A stretch of 64,000 nt of DNA, taken from NCBI GenBank assembly GCA_963811805.1, contig CAWESU010000001.1, forward strand, positions 868,001 to 932,000, read 5' to 3'. This DNA comes from DAHUXN01 sp963811805 (GTDB lineage Bacteria; Acidobacteriota; Terriglobia; Acidiferrales; UBA7541). This document shows, in pieces, positions 49,160-58,817 of the stretch. Every line of letters begins with the position of its first letter. The stretch's first letter is position 1. Below the pieces are notes generated by a model. It saw only the letters and a list, made by a program, of their open reading frames with translations. It did not search any database and was not told the DNA's origin. A program made the translations under genes and the position numbers.

Positions 49160-51625
49160 ATGGGGGCGCTGATTCAGGACTTGCGCTACGCCCTGCGCAT
49201 GCTGCGCAAATCTCCAGGATTCACGGCCGTTGCCGTCATAACTCTGGCCCTCGGTATCGGCGCGAACACCGCGCTGTTTTCCGTCGTCAACGGCGTGCTG
49301 CTCAATCCCCTGCCCTACCCGGATCCGGACAAAGTCGTCACTGTCGACAGCACCAATCCCGACTACAGCGAAGGCTCCATCTCCTATCCCGACCTGCTCG
49401 ACTGGATCCACGACAATCACACCTTCTCTTCGCTCGCCGGCTACAAATCTTTTCAGAGCTTCAATTGGGCCCGCCAAAGCGACGCGGACCGCGTCTCCGC
49501 CACCGAAGTCTCCTACAAATTTTTCTCAACCCTCGGCGTCGTTCCCGCTCTCGGCCGCGATTTCAGTCCCGCCGAAGACCATGCCGGCGCCGCGCCCGTG
49601 GTCATTCTCAGCGCGCCATTCTGGAAATCTAAATTCGCATCCTCTCCGGATGTTGTTGGCAAGACCATGAACCTCGATGGCATCGACTACACCATCGTCG
49701 GCGTCCTTCCCTCCAATTTCTACTTTTGCTGCCGCGACATTAATTTCGACCCCGGCGACGTGTACGTGCCTCTCAGCGCCACGAAAAATCCGCTTTTCGC
49801 TGACCGCAAGATCCATCCCGGAATCTACGCCGTCGGACGAATCAAAGACGGCGTGACCCTCGCCCAAGCGCGCGCCGACATGGCCAGCATCGGCCACAAT
49901 CTCGCCGTCACTTATCCCGACGCTGACAAGGGTCGCGGCATCGGCGTCACGCCGGTGAAGCAGGAAATGGTGCAGAATATCGAACCGTTCCTTCTTGTCC
50001 TGCTCGCCGCCGTCAGTTTCGTGCTGCTCATCGCCTGCGTGAACGTCGCGAATCTACTCCTCGCGCGCTCCACGGGGCGCGCCCGCGAATTCGCCATTCG
50101 CGCCGCGCTTGGCGCCAGCCAGGGCCGGGTGGTGCGCCAGTTGCTTACCGAAAGCATGCTCCTCGCGCTCGCCGGCGGCGGACTCGGCCTGCTTGTCGCT
50201 GCATGGGGAACCAGCGCCGGCCTTTCGATTCTTCCTAGCACTCTCCCGCGCGCCAACGACGTCCACATGGATCCGCGCGTCTTGCTCTTCACGCTGATCA
50301 TTTCTCTGGTCGCCGGAATTCTCTTCGGCCTGGCACCCGCGCTGAGAACTTCGCATCCCGATCTGCACGAAACGCTCAAAGAAGGCGGCCGCGGCGGAAG
50401 CGGCGCGCGTTACCGCACCCAAGGAGTTTTCGTCGTCGTCGAAATGGCCCTCGCCGTCGTCTTGCTCGTGGGCGCCGGACTCACCATTCGCACCCTCGTC
50501 GGCCTCTGGAGCGTCAATCCCGGATTTGATCCGCACAACGTGCTCACGTTCGGCGTCGGCTTTCCGGCTTCGCTCTCCGGCGCCAACATCAGCCCCGCGC
50601 AGGTCCGCGCAGAACTTCGCCAAGTCACCGACAAGATCGCCGCCGTCCCCGGCGTTCAGGCCGTTTCTCTGATGAACGGCGCAGTTCCGATGGCTGAAGA
50701 GAACGATCTCCCGTTTTGGATCGACGGAACGCCCAAGCCCGCCGCCGAAAACAGCATGCCCGACGCGTTCTGGTACATCGTCGGGCCCGATTATCTGAAA
50801 GTGATGAAGATTCCGCTGCTGCGCGGCCGCTTCATCGGCCCGCACGACAGCGGAAATTCTCCCGGCGTCTGCGTCATCGACGAAAATCTCGCGCGCAAGT
50901 ATTTCGGCAATCAAGACCCCATCGGCAAGCGTCTCGACTTCAATCTGATTTACAATCAGCTCGAAATCGTCGGCGTCGTTGCGCATGCCAAGCAGTCCGG
51001 CCTCGACGAAGACGCCAACGCGCCCGTCCAGGAGCAGCTTTACACTGCAACGCTGCAGCTTCCTGAGCAGCTGCAAACCTTGTTCAGCGACACCGGCTTC
51101 GTCGTCCGCACTGCGGGTTCGCCCGACGCGTTCACGGGGTCCATTCGTGACGCCATTCATCAATTTAACAGCAAAGCTGTTTTCTTCCAGGCTGACACCA
51201 TGGACCACATCATCGCGCAGTCGCTGGCCGCGCGTCGCTTCGCCATGATTTTGCTCGGAGTCTTCGCCGCGCTCGCGCTCCTGCTTTCGAGCATCGGCAT
51301 ATATGGAGTGATTTCCTACATTGCCGGACAGCGCACACACGAAATCGGCATTCGCATCGCGCTCGGCGCACAGCGCGCGGACGTGCTGAAAATCGTGCTC
51401 GGCCAGGGAGTGCGCCTCGCCATCATCGGCGTGGCCATTGGCCTCGTCGCCGCAGCGGGACTCACGCGCCTGATGACTTCCATTCTCTACGGCGTCAGCG
51501 CCACCGACCCGCTCACGTTCCTCGGAGTCGCCATCGTGCTCACGCTCGTCGCGCTCGCGGCCTGCTACATTCCTGCGCATCGCGCCATGAAAGTCGATCC
51601 CATGGTCGCGCTCAGATACGAATAA
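49160..51625 (+). CDS. ADOP-type ABC transporter permease (MacB/FtsX-like)
   Basis: 821 residues from the ATG at 49160 (CAGGAGAGAT upstream; the frame is open from 49091). MacB-like periplasmic core after the first membrane segment (GFTAVAVITLALGIGANTAL, FSVVNGVLLNPLPYPDPDKV), an FtsX domain in the middle (LLIACVNVANLLLARSTGRA), a second periplasmic domain and a C-terminal FtsX domain (SIGIYGVISYIAGQRTHEIG, IRIALGAQRADVLKIVLGQG). These duplicated permeases are greatly expanded in Acidobacteriota. No ATPase gene is adjacent, as is usual for them. The substrate is unknown. Confidence 0.9.
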   Translation: MGALIQDLRYALRMLRKSPGFTAVAVITLALGIGANTALFSVVNGVLLNPLPYPDPDKVVTVDSTNPDYSEGSISYPDLLDWIHDNHTFSSLAGYKSFQSFNWARQSDADRVSATEVSYKFFSTLGVVPALGRDFSPAEDHAGAAPVVILSAPFWKSKFASSPDVVGKTMNLDGIDYTIVGVLPSNFYFCCRDINFDPGDVYVPLSATKNPLFADRKIHPGIYAVGRIKDGVTLAQARADMASIGHNLAVTYPDADKGRGIGVTPVKQEMVQNIEPFLLVLLAAVSFVLLIACVNVANLLLARSTGRAREFAIRAALGASQGRVVRQLLTESMLLALAGGGLGLLVAAWGTSAGLSILPSTLPRANDVHMDPRVLLFTLIISLVAGILFGLAPALRTSHPDLHETLKEGGRGGSGARYRTQGVFVVVEMALAVVLLVGAGLTIRTLVGLWSVNPGFDPHNVLTFGVGFPASLSGANISPAQVRAELRQVTDKIAAVPGVQAVSLMNGAVPMAEENDLPFWIDGTPKPAAENSMPDAFWYIVGPDYLKVMKIPLLRGRFIGPHDSGNSPGVCVIDENLARKYFGNQDPIGKRLDFNLIYNQLEIVGVVAHAKQSGLDEDANAPVQEQLYTATLQLPEQLQTLFSDTGFVVRTAGSPDAFTGSIRDAIHQFNSKAVFFQADTMDHIIAQSLAARRFAMILLGVFAALALLLSSIGIYGVISYIAGQRTHEIGIRIALGAQRADVLKIVLGQGVRLAIIGVAIGLVAAAGLTRLMTSILYGVSATDPLTFLGVAIVLTLVALAACYIPAHRAMKVDPMVALRYE

Positions 51626-51805
51626 ATCATGGTCACCGCTGGGGACCGCAATGAAGGATGAAAATGGGGGCGAGTTGCAGTAGCGTTGCGGATAGCTGCA
51701 TTTGTGCCGCAGGCGGTCTCCTTGTGGCCACCTGAGTTCAATGTGCTGACCTCGCAATGACGCATTCGGTGAACGCAGTCAGGACAACACAGAGAGGAGA
51801 ATCCT

Positions 51806-52609
51806 ATGCAACTTCAAAATGACTACTTTGCTTCCTACCGCAGCGTAAAACTCACGCGAGATGCCAACGGCGTGCTGGTGGTGGAATTCCATAGCAACGG
51901 CGGCCCCTTCATTTTCACGGCTCAAGATCATACGGAGCTTGTCGATGCCTTTTACCGGATTGCGCAAGATCGAGCGAACAAGATCGTAATTCTGACCGGA
52001 GCCGGCGGGGAGTTCATTTCTAGCATAGATTTTTTGTCCTTCGGCAACGTGGCCGATCCCGGCGTTTGGAGCCAGGTTCACGACGAGGGCGTTCAGATTC
52101 TGGAGAATCTAGCCAATATACGCGTGCCGGTCATCGCGGCTATCGAGGGACGTGCCCATGTGCACTCGGAGTATGCGCTACTTGCCAGCGTGATTGTGGC
52201 GGCTGAGGGTGCGACCTTTCACGATCTTCCGCACTTCGCCGGCGGCATAGTGCCGGGTGACGGAATCTTTACCGCTTGGAGTTATCGCGCTGGAGCAGGA
52301 CGGGCGGAGGCGTTCCTGCTGAACCCACAGCCACTGACGGTGCGTACGGCGCAGGAATGGGGAGTGATTGCCGAGGTTGTACCGAACGGTAAGGCGCTCA
52401 GTCGGGCGCGAGAATTAGGCGAGCTGTACTTGAAGGCGCCGGAGGTGACCCGACGGAACACGCGCGTGCACTTCATTCAACCCTTGAAAGAGCGCATTGT
52501 GCGAGAAGTCGGGTACGGACTGTCGCTCGAAGGAGCGTCAGCCTCCGATCTCGTGAAATCAATGCAAGCGAAGAGTGAACCCGCCGCTCGGAAAGGAACG
52601 TCCGCATGA
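51806..52609 (+). CDS. Enoyl-CoA hydratase/isomerase (crotonase) family protein
   Basis: 267 residues with a crotonase fold: IVILTGAGGEFISSIDFLSF (the first oxyanion-hole region, with I-S in place of the usual S-A-G) and VPVIAAIEGRAHVHSEYALL (second region, with H instead of the usual G-G-G), then TFHDLPHFAGGIVPGDGIFT. The catalytic Glu positions of true hydratases are not evident, so it may be a hydrolase of the 6-oxocamphor-hydrolase type or an inactive relative. GAGAGGAG lies eight bases upstream. It overlaps the next gene by four bases (ATGA). Confidence 0.75.
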   Translation: MQLQNDYFASYRSVKLTRDANGVLVVEFHSNGGPFIFTAQDHTELVDAFYRIAQDRANKIVILTGAGGEFISSIDFLSFGNVADPGVWSQVHDEGVQILENLANIRVPVIAAIEGRAHVHSEYALLASVIVAAEGATFHDLPHFAGGIVPGDGIFTAWSYRAGAGRAEAFLLNPQPLTVRTAQEWGVIAEVVPNGKALSRARELGELYLKAPEVTRRNTRVHFIQPLKERIVREVGYGLSLEGASASDLVKSMQAKSEPAARKGTSA

Positions 52610-53325
52610 AAAGGACACAAAACACGTCATCCACCCAGGCACTTAAGAAGCAGCCGGAAGAATTTGATCTGGTGATTCTCGGTGGCGGGACAGGCTCGAC
52701 AATTGCTGCCTGGACGTTTGCTGCACAAGGACAGCGCGTCGCGGTCATCGACCGCAAATACATTGGCGGTTCGTGCCCGAACATCGCGTGCCTGCCAAGC
52801 AAGAACATCATACACAGTGCGAAGGTCGCATCCTACTTTCGCCGTAGCCAGGAGTTCGGCATCTCTTGCGATGGCTTCACGATCGATATGTCCGGCGTCC
52901 GTGACCGCAAACGCAAGATGGTCACCGGTTTGAACGAGATGTATCTGGAAAATTACAGGAACACGGGGGCGGAGTTCCTATTCGGAACCGGACGGTTCAT
53001 AGCTCCGAGGACGGTGGAGGTCGCTCTCCCCAACGGGAATACCCGCCAACTGCGCGGCACGAACGTGATCGTCAGCACTGGTACTCGAGCCGCGTTGGCA
53101 GCAATTCCTGGGCTTGCGGAAGCGCAGCCGCTCACGCATATCGAGGCTCTCGAACTCGACGAAGTTCCCGAACACCTTCTTGTGATCGGCGGTGGCTACG
53201 TTGGAGTCGAGTTCTCCCAAGCGATGCGCCGATTCGGCAGCGATGTTTCGGTGATCGCTCGCGATAATCGTTTGATGGCTAGAGAAGATGAAGATGTATG
53301 TGATGCTCTTCGCACCCTGTTTGAG
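52606..53325 (+). pseudogene. FAD/NAD disulfide oxidoreductase (MerA/Lpd-like), truncated at 3' end
   Basis: About 240 codons of a class I pyridine-nucleotide disulfide oxidoreductase: FAD-binding ILGGGTGSTIAAWTF, redox pair GGSCPNIACLPSK, and NAD-binding VIGGGYVGVEFSQAMRR. After EDVCDALRTLFED (about 53323) the sequence abruptly becomes the antisense of an M24 peptidase tail, and the open frame ends at 53475 with unrelated residues. The interface domain, about 200 residues with the catalytic His-Glu pair, is missing. The remaining protein is therefore probably inactive. It is translationally coupled to the crotonase gene. Confidence 0.75.
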
Positions 53326-53327
53326 GA

Positions 53328-53580
53328 CTATTGGGCGCCGTCTGGCGTCACCAAGACGTCGTCTTCGATGCGAATTCCGCCTTTGCCTTCGACGTATACG
53401 CCAGGCTCAATGGTCACCACCACTCCAGCACGGAGAAGCCACTTTTCCCCCCGCGCGAGCCGGGGCATCTCGTGAACCTCCAAGCCAAGTCCATGCCCCG
53501 TGCTATGCACAAATTGCTTGCCCAAGCCAGCTCGATGGAGGATTTTTCGCGCCGCAGCGTCCACTTCTTGTGCGCTGACG
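53328..53580 (-). pseudogene. C-terminal fragment of an M24 peptidase
   Basis: The minus strand encodes VLRPGVSAQEVDAAARKI, HSTGHGLGLEVHEMPRLARG, VTIEPGVYVEGKGGIRIEDD and VTPDGAQ followed by TAG. These are the His and Glu metal ligand regions and the usual C-terminus of prolidase-like M24 enzymes, but the expected end after the Asp-Gly-Ala is cut off exactly at the junction with the oxidoreductase. Upstream the frame is lost near 53580. A region on to 53932 shows no other supported gene. Confidence 0.7.
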
Positions 53581-53932
53581 CCGGGCCGCAGGACGGATGG
53601 CGCTCCTGAAGATTGTGGCGAGCGCCAATTTCCGAAAGGGCAAACCGGAACCTATGCTGAGTGGCAGCGAATCCGTCGGGCAAATAAATCGTGGCGAATG
53701 GGCGGACGCTCGCGACCTGCGCTATTCCGGAAACGCTGGGGACTTCGAAGATACCTCCCCAAAGCGTGGCGTATGGGGCTGGGCCTAGGCATGGCTATGG
53801 TCTCCTTTGGTCAGACAGCAGTTGAGTTCATGGCAACGCGACGTTTCCAGCGGGCCAAAGGCTCGGCTTCGCTATCGGCTCGTATTAGCGCACGGCAAAA
53901 CATCAGCGCATCCGACGAGGCCGCCGCTATCC

Positions 53933-54670
53933 TTAATCCCCTGAACGACCGTGTTTTGCGCGCCCGGAAAGTCTAGTGAATGTTAAAGCGTTTCCAATGA
54001 GCATCAGCAAGCCGAGTCCCAGCAGGACCGCGCTGTGCGGCTCCGGGGTCGCAGCGATGGATGTTCCGTCAACCGCAAAAATGCCTGGCTGGCAGCCAAA
54101 TGGACATATGGGGTTGGAGATGGCATAGAACGACCAAGTCGTACCCCCATCCGACGAGAGCCACATTCCGTCGGCGACCGTTCCCGCGTTCTCGATCAGT
54201 GTGTTATCGGAGCCCTCCCACCCGTCTCCCAAGGCTGACGACGAAGATAAGACTAGGTAATAGGTGCCAGGAGCAAGGGTCGCGTCAAATGTGAAGCTTA
54301 CTGGCAGAACATTAAAGCTGGCATCGGGACCTGGATAAGTATAGGTCTGGCTACCGATTGTCGTTCCCGTCCCTGTGAGTGAGCTCACGAGTGAAAGAGT
54401 CAATTGATCACCACTGAAGGGTATTTCCAACATCAAGTTAATGGTGGTCACGAAGGAAGGGCCCGAAAGAGAAAACTGCGCGGCCACGTCGACCGGGGGA
54501 GACTGATCGAACGTGTTCTGAACGTACCAATCGCATGGGCAGTCCCCTCCTGAGAACACGCCGGGGCCCGTTCCTACGAGTACGCTATCTGCGCGCGCGG
54601 CTGGAGCTGCCGATAGCAACGTCAGCAGCGTCGCCACAAATGCAATCAGGAAAAATCTCGCTCGAGTCAT
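53933..54670 (-). CDS. PEP-CTERM-type exported protein
   Basis: 245 residues from the ATG at 54670 (GGGGG upstream). Signal peptide (FLIAFVATLLTLLSAAPAARA), a beta-rich ectodomain (ISNPICPFGCQPGIFAVDG near the end; SVLVGTGPGVFSGGDCPCDW near the start) and the sorting tail ATPEPHSAVLLGLGLLMLIG, i.e. the PEP motif, membrane segment and basic residues. Exosortase substrates of this kind are attached to or released from the outer surface. The tail continues 16 residues beyond the usual Arg cluster (SGRAKHGRSGD), a small oddity. No exosortase gene is in the window. Confidence 0.8.
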   Translation of the reverse strand: MTRARFFLIAFVATLLTLLSAAPAARADSVLVGTGPGVFSGGDCPCDWYVQNTFDQSPPVDVAAQFSLSGPSFVTTINLMLEIPFSGDQLTLSLVSSLTGTGTTIGSQTYTYPGPDASFNVLPVSFTFDATLAPGTYYLVLSSSSALGDGWEGSDNTLIENAGTVADGMWLSSDGGTTWSFYAISNPICPFGCQPGIFAVDGTSIAATPEPHSAVLLGLGLLMLIGNALTFTRLSGRAKHGRSGD

Positions 54671-54911
54671 GAGAACCCCCTTCGACGAACTTTCAAACAT
54701 GCCCTGGCTCCGAGTCGCGTCACTGACGTTTAGGAAGCTGCGTCCAATCCTACGCGTAGCGTAATGGCAGGACGGTGAAAGAAAATCAATGGAAGCAAGC
54801 TGAAGAAAAACTGGAAAGAAAGTGTAGGGCCAACTAGCTGTCGAGCAGAACTTTACGTTGCCGAAGTGGTCAGATTAAGATAGCATCATATGTACGTCCC
54901 CCTAGGGTTTT

Positions 54912-56834
54912 ATGGTCCGGCGCCCCTCAATTTACCGATTTGGGCCGTACGAATATAATTCCCGCGCCAGGGAGCTGTACAAGCGCGGCATCAAGTTAAA
55001 ACTCCGCCCACAGCCGGCGAAGGTCTTAGAAATCCTCCTAGAAAGCCAAGGCAATGTGGTCACGCGGGAAGATCTGCGGCAGTCGCTCTGGCCTCAAGAA
55101 ACCTTCGTCGATTTTGAACAAGGGCTGAACACTTCGGTTAAGGAGCTGCGCGCGGTTCTGAACGATCACGCCAGCGATCCGCATTGTATAGAGACTCTTC
55201 CGAAGCTGGGTTACCGCCTCCTGGGTCGCATTGAGATAATCGGACTTCCTCAGCCCGACTCCGCCATTTTGACGGAAATTGCCGGCAAGGAAGGTTCCAG
55301 GAATAAGATCGGGCGCCAGTCCTGGTCTTCATGGGCGCGAACAAATGGCCGCTTGCTCACCGCAACGTTCGTCTTGGGCGTCGCTTTAGTTGGCTGGAGT
55401 CTTTGGTTCATCTCGCGACCGCGTCCGTCGCACGCCGCCGGCCGTCTTCTTGTGGCGGTTCTCCCCTTTGACAACCTCACGGGCGACGCCGCAGAGGACT
55501 ACTTTAGCGACGGCTTGACCGAGGAAATGATCGTGCAGCTAGGCCAAGTTGATCCACAACACTTGGGGGTAATTGCGCGGACTTCTGTGATGCACTACAA
55601 ACAGAGCAAATTGCCACTCCCTCAAATTGGCCATGAATTGGGGGTGCATTACGTGGTCGAGGGCAGCGTTCGCCGCGATTCCGGCAGGGTGCGAATCACC
55701 GTTGAATTGATTCAGATGAACGATCAAGCTTCCGTGTGGTCCCAAACATACGACAGGGATTTGAATGGATTACTGAGTCTCGAGCATGACATCGCCTGGG
55801 ACGTGGCCGGCGAAACAGCTCTGATGTTAGACAAAGGACGCAAATCGGCCTCATGGGATCACACGTCAAATCAATCTCCGAATTCCTACGAGGCTTACGA
55901 TCTCTACCTCAAGGGCCGCTATTTCTGGAATAAGAGGACAAAGGACGGATTCGAACGAGCTGCCGAATACTTCCAGCAAGCCATCGCAAGGGATCCTCAG
56001 TATGCGCAAGCTTATGCCGGTCTCGCCGATACATATGGACTCATGAGCACATGGAGACTGGCTCCGCCGGGTGAGTTCATGGCAAAGGCGCGAACCGCAG
56101 CGCTACACTCGCTCGAAATCGACGATACTGTGGCGGAGGCCCATGCGTCGCTGGCTCTGGTCCTGGAGAACTATGATTACAACTGGCCAGAGGCGGAAAA
56201 AGAATTCCGGCGCGCCATTGAACTGGAACCCGGATACGCCACTGCCCACCAGTGGTATGCCGAATGCCTATCCTGGCAGGGACGGTTTGATGAGGCACTG
56301 GCGGAGAGTGAGCGCGCGCGCCAGCTCGATCCGTTGTCGCTGATTATCGCAACGGACCATGGGGCGATCCTTTACTTTGCACGACAGTATGATCGCGCGA
56401 TTGAACAATTTCGCGCTGTATTGGATATGGATCCGAATTTTGACCGTGCCCGTATTCTTCTCGCCTTCGTCTATACTGCCGAAGGCAGATTTGCGGAAGC
56501 GCGGGATGATATCGAGTATCGCGATGACCCTGACGATCCGGCAATGACCTGGGCGTCAAGGGTTTATGTTTATGGACGCTGGGGTCGAAAGGCCGAGGCT
56601 CAACGCGCCCTGTCGAAGGTGGTGGAGACCATTCGGACTTCGAAAGATGATCCTGCTCCGGCGATGCTATTCGCTTACCTTGGATTGAACGAGCGGGACC
56701 AGGCGCTTGCCCTTCTGCAAAAAGCCTGTCTGGAACATTCAAATGCGGTTGTTGATGCCAAAGCAGCTCCGTATCTTGATTCCTTGCGTAGCGATCCGCG
56801 CTTTCAGAAGATTCTGGTTCAAATAGGATTTTAG
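54912..56834 (+). CDS. Winged-helix transcriptional regulator with TPR domain (CadC/ToxR-like)
   Basis: 640 residues: OmpR/PhoB-type winged helix (about 1-105; YRFGPYEYNSRARELYKRG, VVTREDLRQSLWPQETFVDF, DPHCIETLPKLGYRLLG), a single membrane segment (about 150-170, TATFVLGVALVGWSLWFIS), a periplasmic adenylate-cyclase-associated-like domain (LVAVLPFDNLTGDAAEDYFS, HYVVEGSVRRDSGRVRITVE) and tetratricopeptide repeats (FERAAEYFQQAIARDPQYAQ, WPEAEKEFRRAIELEPGYAT). It is a membrane-bound one-component regulator, a type expanded in Acidobacteriota. Ligand and targets are unknown. Transcribed divergently from the PEP-CTERM gene. Confidence 0.85.
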   Translation: MVRRPSIYRFGPYEYNSRARELYKRGIKLKLRPQPAKVLEILLESQGNVVTREDLRQSLWPQETFVDFEQGLNTSVKELRAVLNDHASDPHCIETLPKLGYRLLGRIEIIGLPQPDSAILTEIAGKEGSRNKIGRQSWSSWARTNGRLLTATFVLGVALVGWSLWFISRPRPSHAAGRLLVAVLPFDNLTGDAAEDYFSDGLTEEMIVQLGQVDPQHLGVIARTSVMHYKQSKLPLPQIGHELGVHYVVEGSVRRDSGRVRITVELIQMNDQASVWSQTYDRDLNGLLSLEHDIAWDVAGETALMLDKGRKSASWDHTSNQSPNSYEAYDLYLKGRYFWNKRTKDGFERAAEYFQQAIARDPQYAQAYAGLADTYGLMSTWRLAPPGEFMAKARTAALHSLEIDDTVAEAHASLALVLENYDYNWPEAEKEFRRAIELEPGYATAHQWYAECLSWQGRFDEALAESERARQLDPLSLIIATDHGAILYFARQYDRAIEQFRAVLDMDPNFDRARILLAFVYTAEGRFAEARDDIEYRDDPDDPAMTWASRVYVYGRWGRKAEAQRALSKVVETIRTSKDDPAPAMLFAYLGLNERDQALALLQKACLEHSNAVVDAKAAPYLDSLRSDPRFQKILVQIGF

Positions 56835-56965
56835 AGCCTTGCCGGTCGAAAATCCACGCCCCCGCGGTGCCGACACTTTTCAGAGAATTGCTGATCACGC
56901 ATTCGAGGACCGACGCAAGGCCCGTGGATCAGCCAACGCCGTGGCGGAGCTACCGGCTCAATACG

Positions 56966-57883
56966 GTATTGTCTCAGTTTGAATTTCGGCTTTCGACCCA
57001 TGGGAACCGCGCGGCTTGTTTGCTATGCTGGTGCGGTCGCCGAGCCGGAAACCAAGGAATGCAGCTCCCGCCCATCAGCCAGGATGAGATCGACGCCAGA
57101 ATCGCTGGGCATCTGGACGAGTTGCTTGCACTCTGGCATGCCGAGCAGGGCGAGGAGAAGGCGAGAGACCTCGAGCTGATCGCTGCGGTGCTGCCATTGG
57201 CCGGCGAGCAGCCGCTGCGCATCCTCGACCTGTGCTGCGGTCCTGGTGACGTCGGCCGTGCCGTCCAGCGACGGTTTCCCAATGCTCACGTCGATGGCGT
57301 CGACCGCGATCCGTTCCTCACTTCGATTTGTCGGGGCGTAAATGCACGGAGTGGCGCGAAGGGCAAGACGTTCGTGCGCGACCTGGAAGATACCCATTGG
57401 CATTCGCCTCTTTCGCCTCCATACGACGCCGTCGTCGTCGCTAACGCGCTTCACTGGTTCACTCCCAAGCGAGTCGTGGAAATCGCAACGGATGTTTTGC
57501 GGCTTCTCCGAGCGGGCGGGGCTTTCATTGTGGTCGAGCCAACGCGGCCGGATACGCCGTTCCGGGCAGGCTTCGACGGGTGGACGGCAACACAGCCGCC
57601 CCGCTACCGCCGCGAGAACTGGGAGCGATTCTGGTCCCGAGCCAACCATTTGCTCGGCTACGACCACATCGAGTTGCTCGGCTCGCGCTCGGACCGGATT
57701 GACGAAGGGGCGGTCGCAGACTGGATCGCGCTTCTGAGAGGGGCCGGATTCGCATCGCCGGACGTCCTGTGGCGCGACGCCGAGGAAGTGATGCTCGGCG
57801 CGATCAAGCCCTAAGAGAGAGGCGCTTTGGGGACCTGACGGCAGGCTGGCCACCCAAGGCGGAAATTGAAACTGAGACACTAC
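56966..57883. mobile_element. Inverted-repeat-bounded unit carrying a methyltransferase gene
   Basis: Positions 56966-56990 and 57859-57883 are 25-bp imperfect inverted repeats (21 of 25 positions match: GTATTGTCTCAGTTTGAATT against GTAGTGTCTCAGTTTCAATT in the same orientation). They flank only one gene, at 57059-57814. No transposase and no clear target-site duplication are seen. The layout resembles a non-autonomous transposable unit moved by a transposase elsewhere. Confidence 0.55.
57059..57814 (+). CDS. Class I SAM-dependent methyltransferase
   Basis: 251 residues from the ATG at 57059 (AAGGA upstream). Motif I ILDLCCGPGDVGRAV (about 56-70), acidic loop VDGVDRDPF, and DAVVVANALHWF, the usual methyltransferase strand and turn. 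N-terminal helical segment ISQDEIDARIAGHLDELLAL. The substrate cannot be told. It lies entirely within a pair of inverted repeats and may have moved as a passenger gene. Confidence 0.8.
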   Translation: MQLPPISQDEIDARIAGHLDELLALWHAEQGEEKARDLELIAAVLPLAGEQPLRILDLCCGPGDVGRAVQRRFPNAHVDGVDRDPFLTSICRGVNARSGAKGKTFVRDLEDTHWHSPLSPPYDAVVVANALHWFTPKRVVEIATDVLRLLRAGGAFIVVEPTRPDTPFRAGFDGWTATQPPRYRRENWERFWSRANHLLGYDHIELLGSRSDRIDEGAVADWIALLRGAGFASPDVLWRDAEEVMLGAIKP

Positions 57884-57992
57884 CCAACGTGCGGCTTGAT
57901 TTCCACCCTCGCCTGATTACACTTATACTCTTGACTTACGCACTGGCTCTTTCGAGCGACTGAATCGGGGAGCGACCTCGGTTTGGGGTCGC

Positions 57993-58817
57993 ATGAAGAT
58001 GACTGCCGAGGCCGACAGCGAACGCTTCCAGAGCGACGCGAACAAGTATGCCGTCTACCTCGAGACGCCCGAGGGGCGGTTGCGTTCCGACTTGGCCTTT
58101 GCCAACCTGCAGGATTTTCTTCCCCTGCCAACCAAACCGTCGCTGTGTGCGCTTGATCTCGGCTGCGGAACAGGAGCGACTGCCGTTCGCCTGGCGCAAC
58201 TTGGCATTCACGTCACGCTGCTGGATTGCTCTCGAGCGATGCTTGACATAGCGAAACGCGCGGCGCAGGAAGCAGGAGTTACGGACAAGGTTGTGCTGCA
58301 AAACGGCGACGTTACGCAACTAGCGAACTTGTTTCGCACTCGCTCGTTCGACGTAATTCTGTGCCACAACTTGTTGGAATATCTCGACGACCCGGATGCT
58401 GTGTTGTGCGGCGCGGGTCGCGCCTTGCTGGATTCATCGGCGATACTGTCAGTGCTTGTGCGGAACCGGGCCGGCGAAGTATTCAAGGCCGCTATCCATG
58501 CAGGTGATTTGCCGGCTGCCGAGAATAACCTCACCGCTGAGTGGGGAGAAGAGTCTTTGTATGGAGGTCGAGTACGGCTATTTACGTCCGATGGCCTGCA
58601 AGCCATGCTGGAAGCGGCGTCGCTCGGAGTGATTGCGGAGCGGGGTGTGCGCGTCCTTGCCGATTACTTGCCGCCTCGGATTTCTCGCAGTGCAGACTAC
58701 GATCGGATTTTTGAACTGGAACGAAAGGTGGGCAGGCGACCAGAGTTTGCCGCAGTCTCTCGCTACACGCACTGCCTGGCGCGTCGGGTACGTTCGGCGG
58801 CGGAGGACAGTGCGTGA
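57993..58817 (+). CDS. Class I SAM-dependent methyltransferase (SmtA/CmoM-like)
   Basis: 274 residues: ALDLGCGTGATAVRLAQLGI as motif I, VTLLDCSRAMLDIAKRAAQE as motif II, and FDVILCHNLLEYLDDPDAVL as motif III/IV. The N-terminus ERFQSDANKYAVYLETPEGR, then LRSDLAFANL, resembles the tRNA-modification methyltransferase CmoM/SmtA group. It overlaps the radical SAM gene by four bases, so the two proteins probably act on the same substrate. Confidence 0.8.
   Translation: MKMTAEADSERFQSDANKYAVYLETPEGRLRSDLAFANLQDFLPLPTKPSLCALDLGCGTGATAVRLAQLGIHVTLLDCSRAMLDIAKRAAQEAGVTDKVVLQNGDVTQLANLFRTRSFDVILCHNLLEYLDDPDAVLCGAGRALLDSSAILSVLVRNRAGEVFKAAIHAGDLPAAENNLTAEWGEESLYGGRVRLFTSDGLQAMLEAASLGVIAERGVRVLADYLPPRISRSADYDRIFELERKVGRRPEFAAVSRYTHCLARRVRSAAEDSA

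Noticed and set aside
50054..51757. 567-codon minus-strand frame opposite the ADOP permease
   Set aside because: It is the antisense shadow of the permease, with repetitive Asp/Glu/Arg composition caused by codon bias of the other strand.
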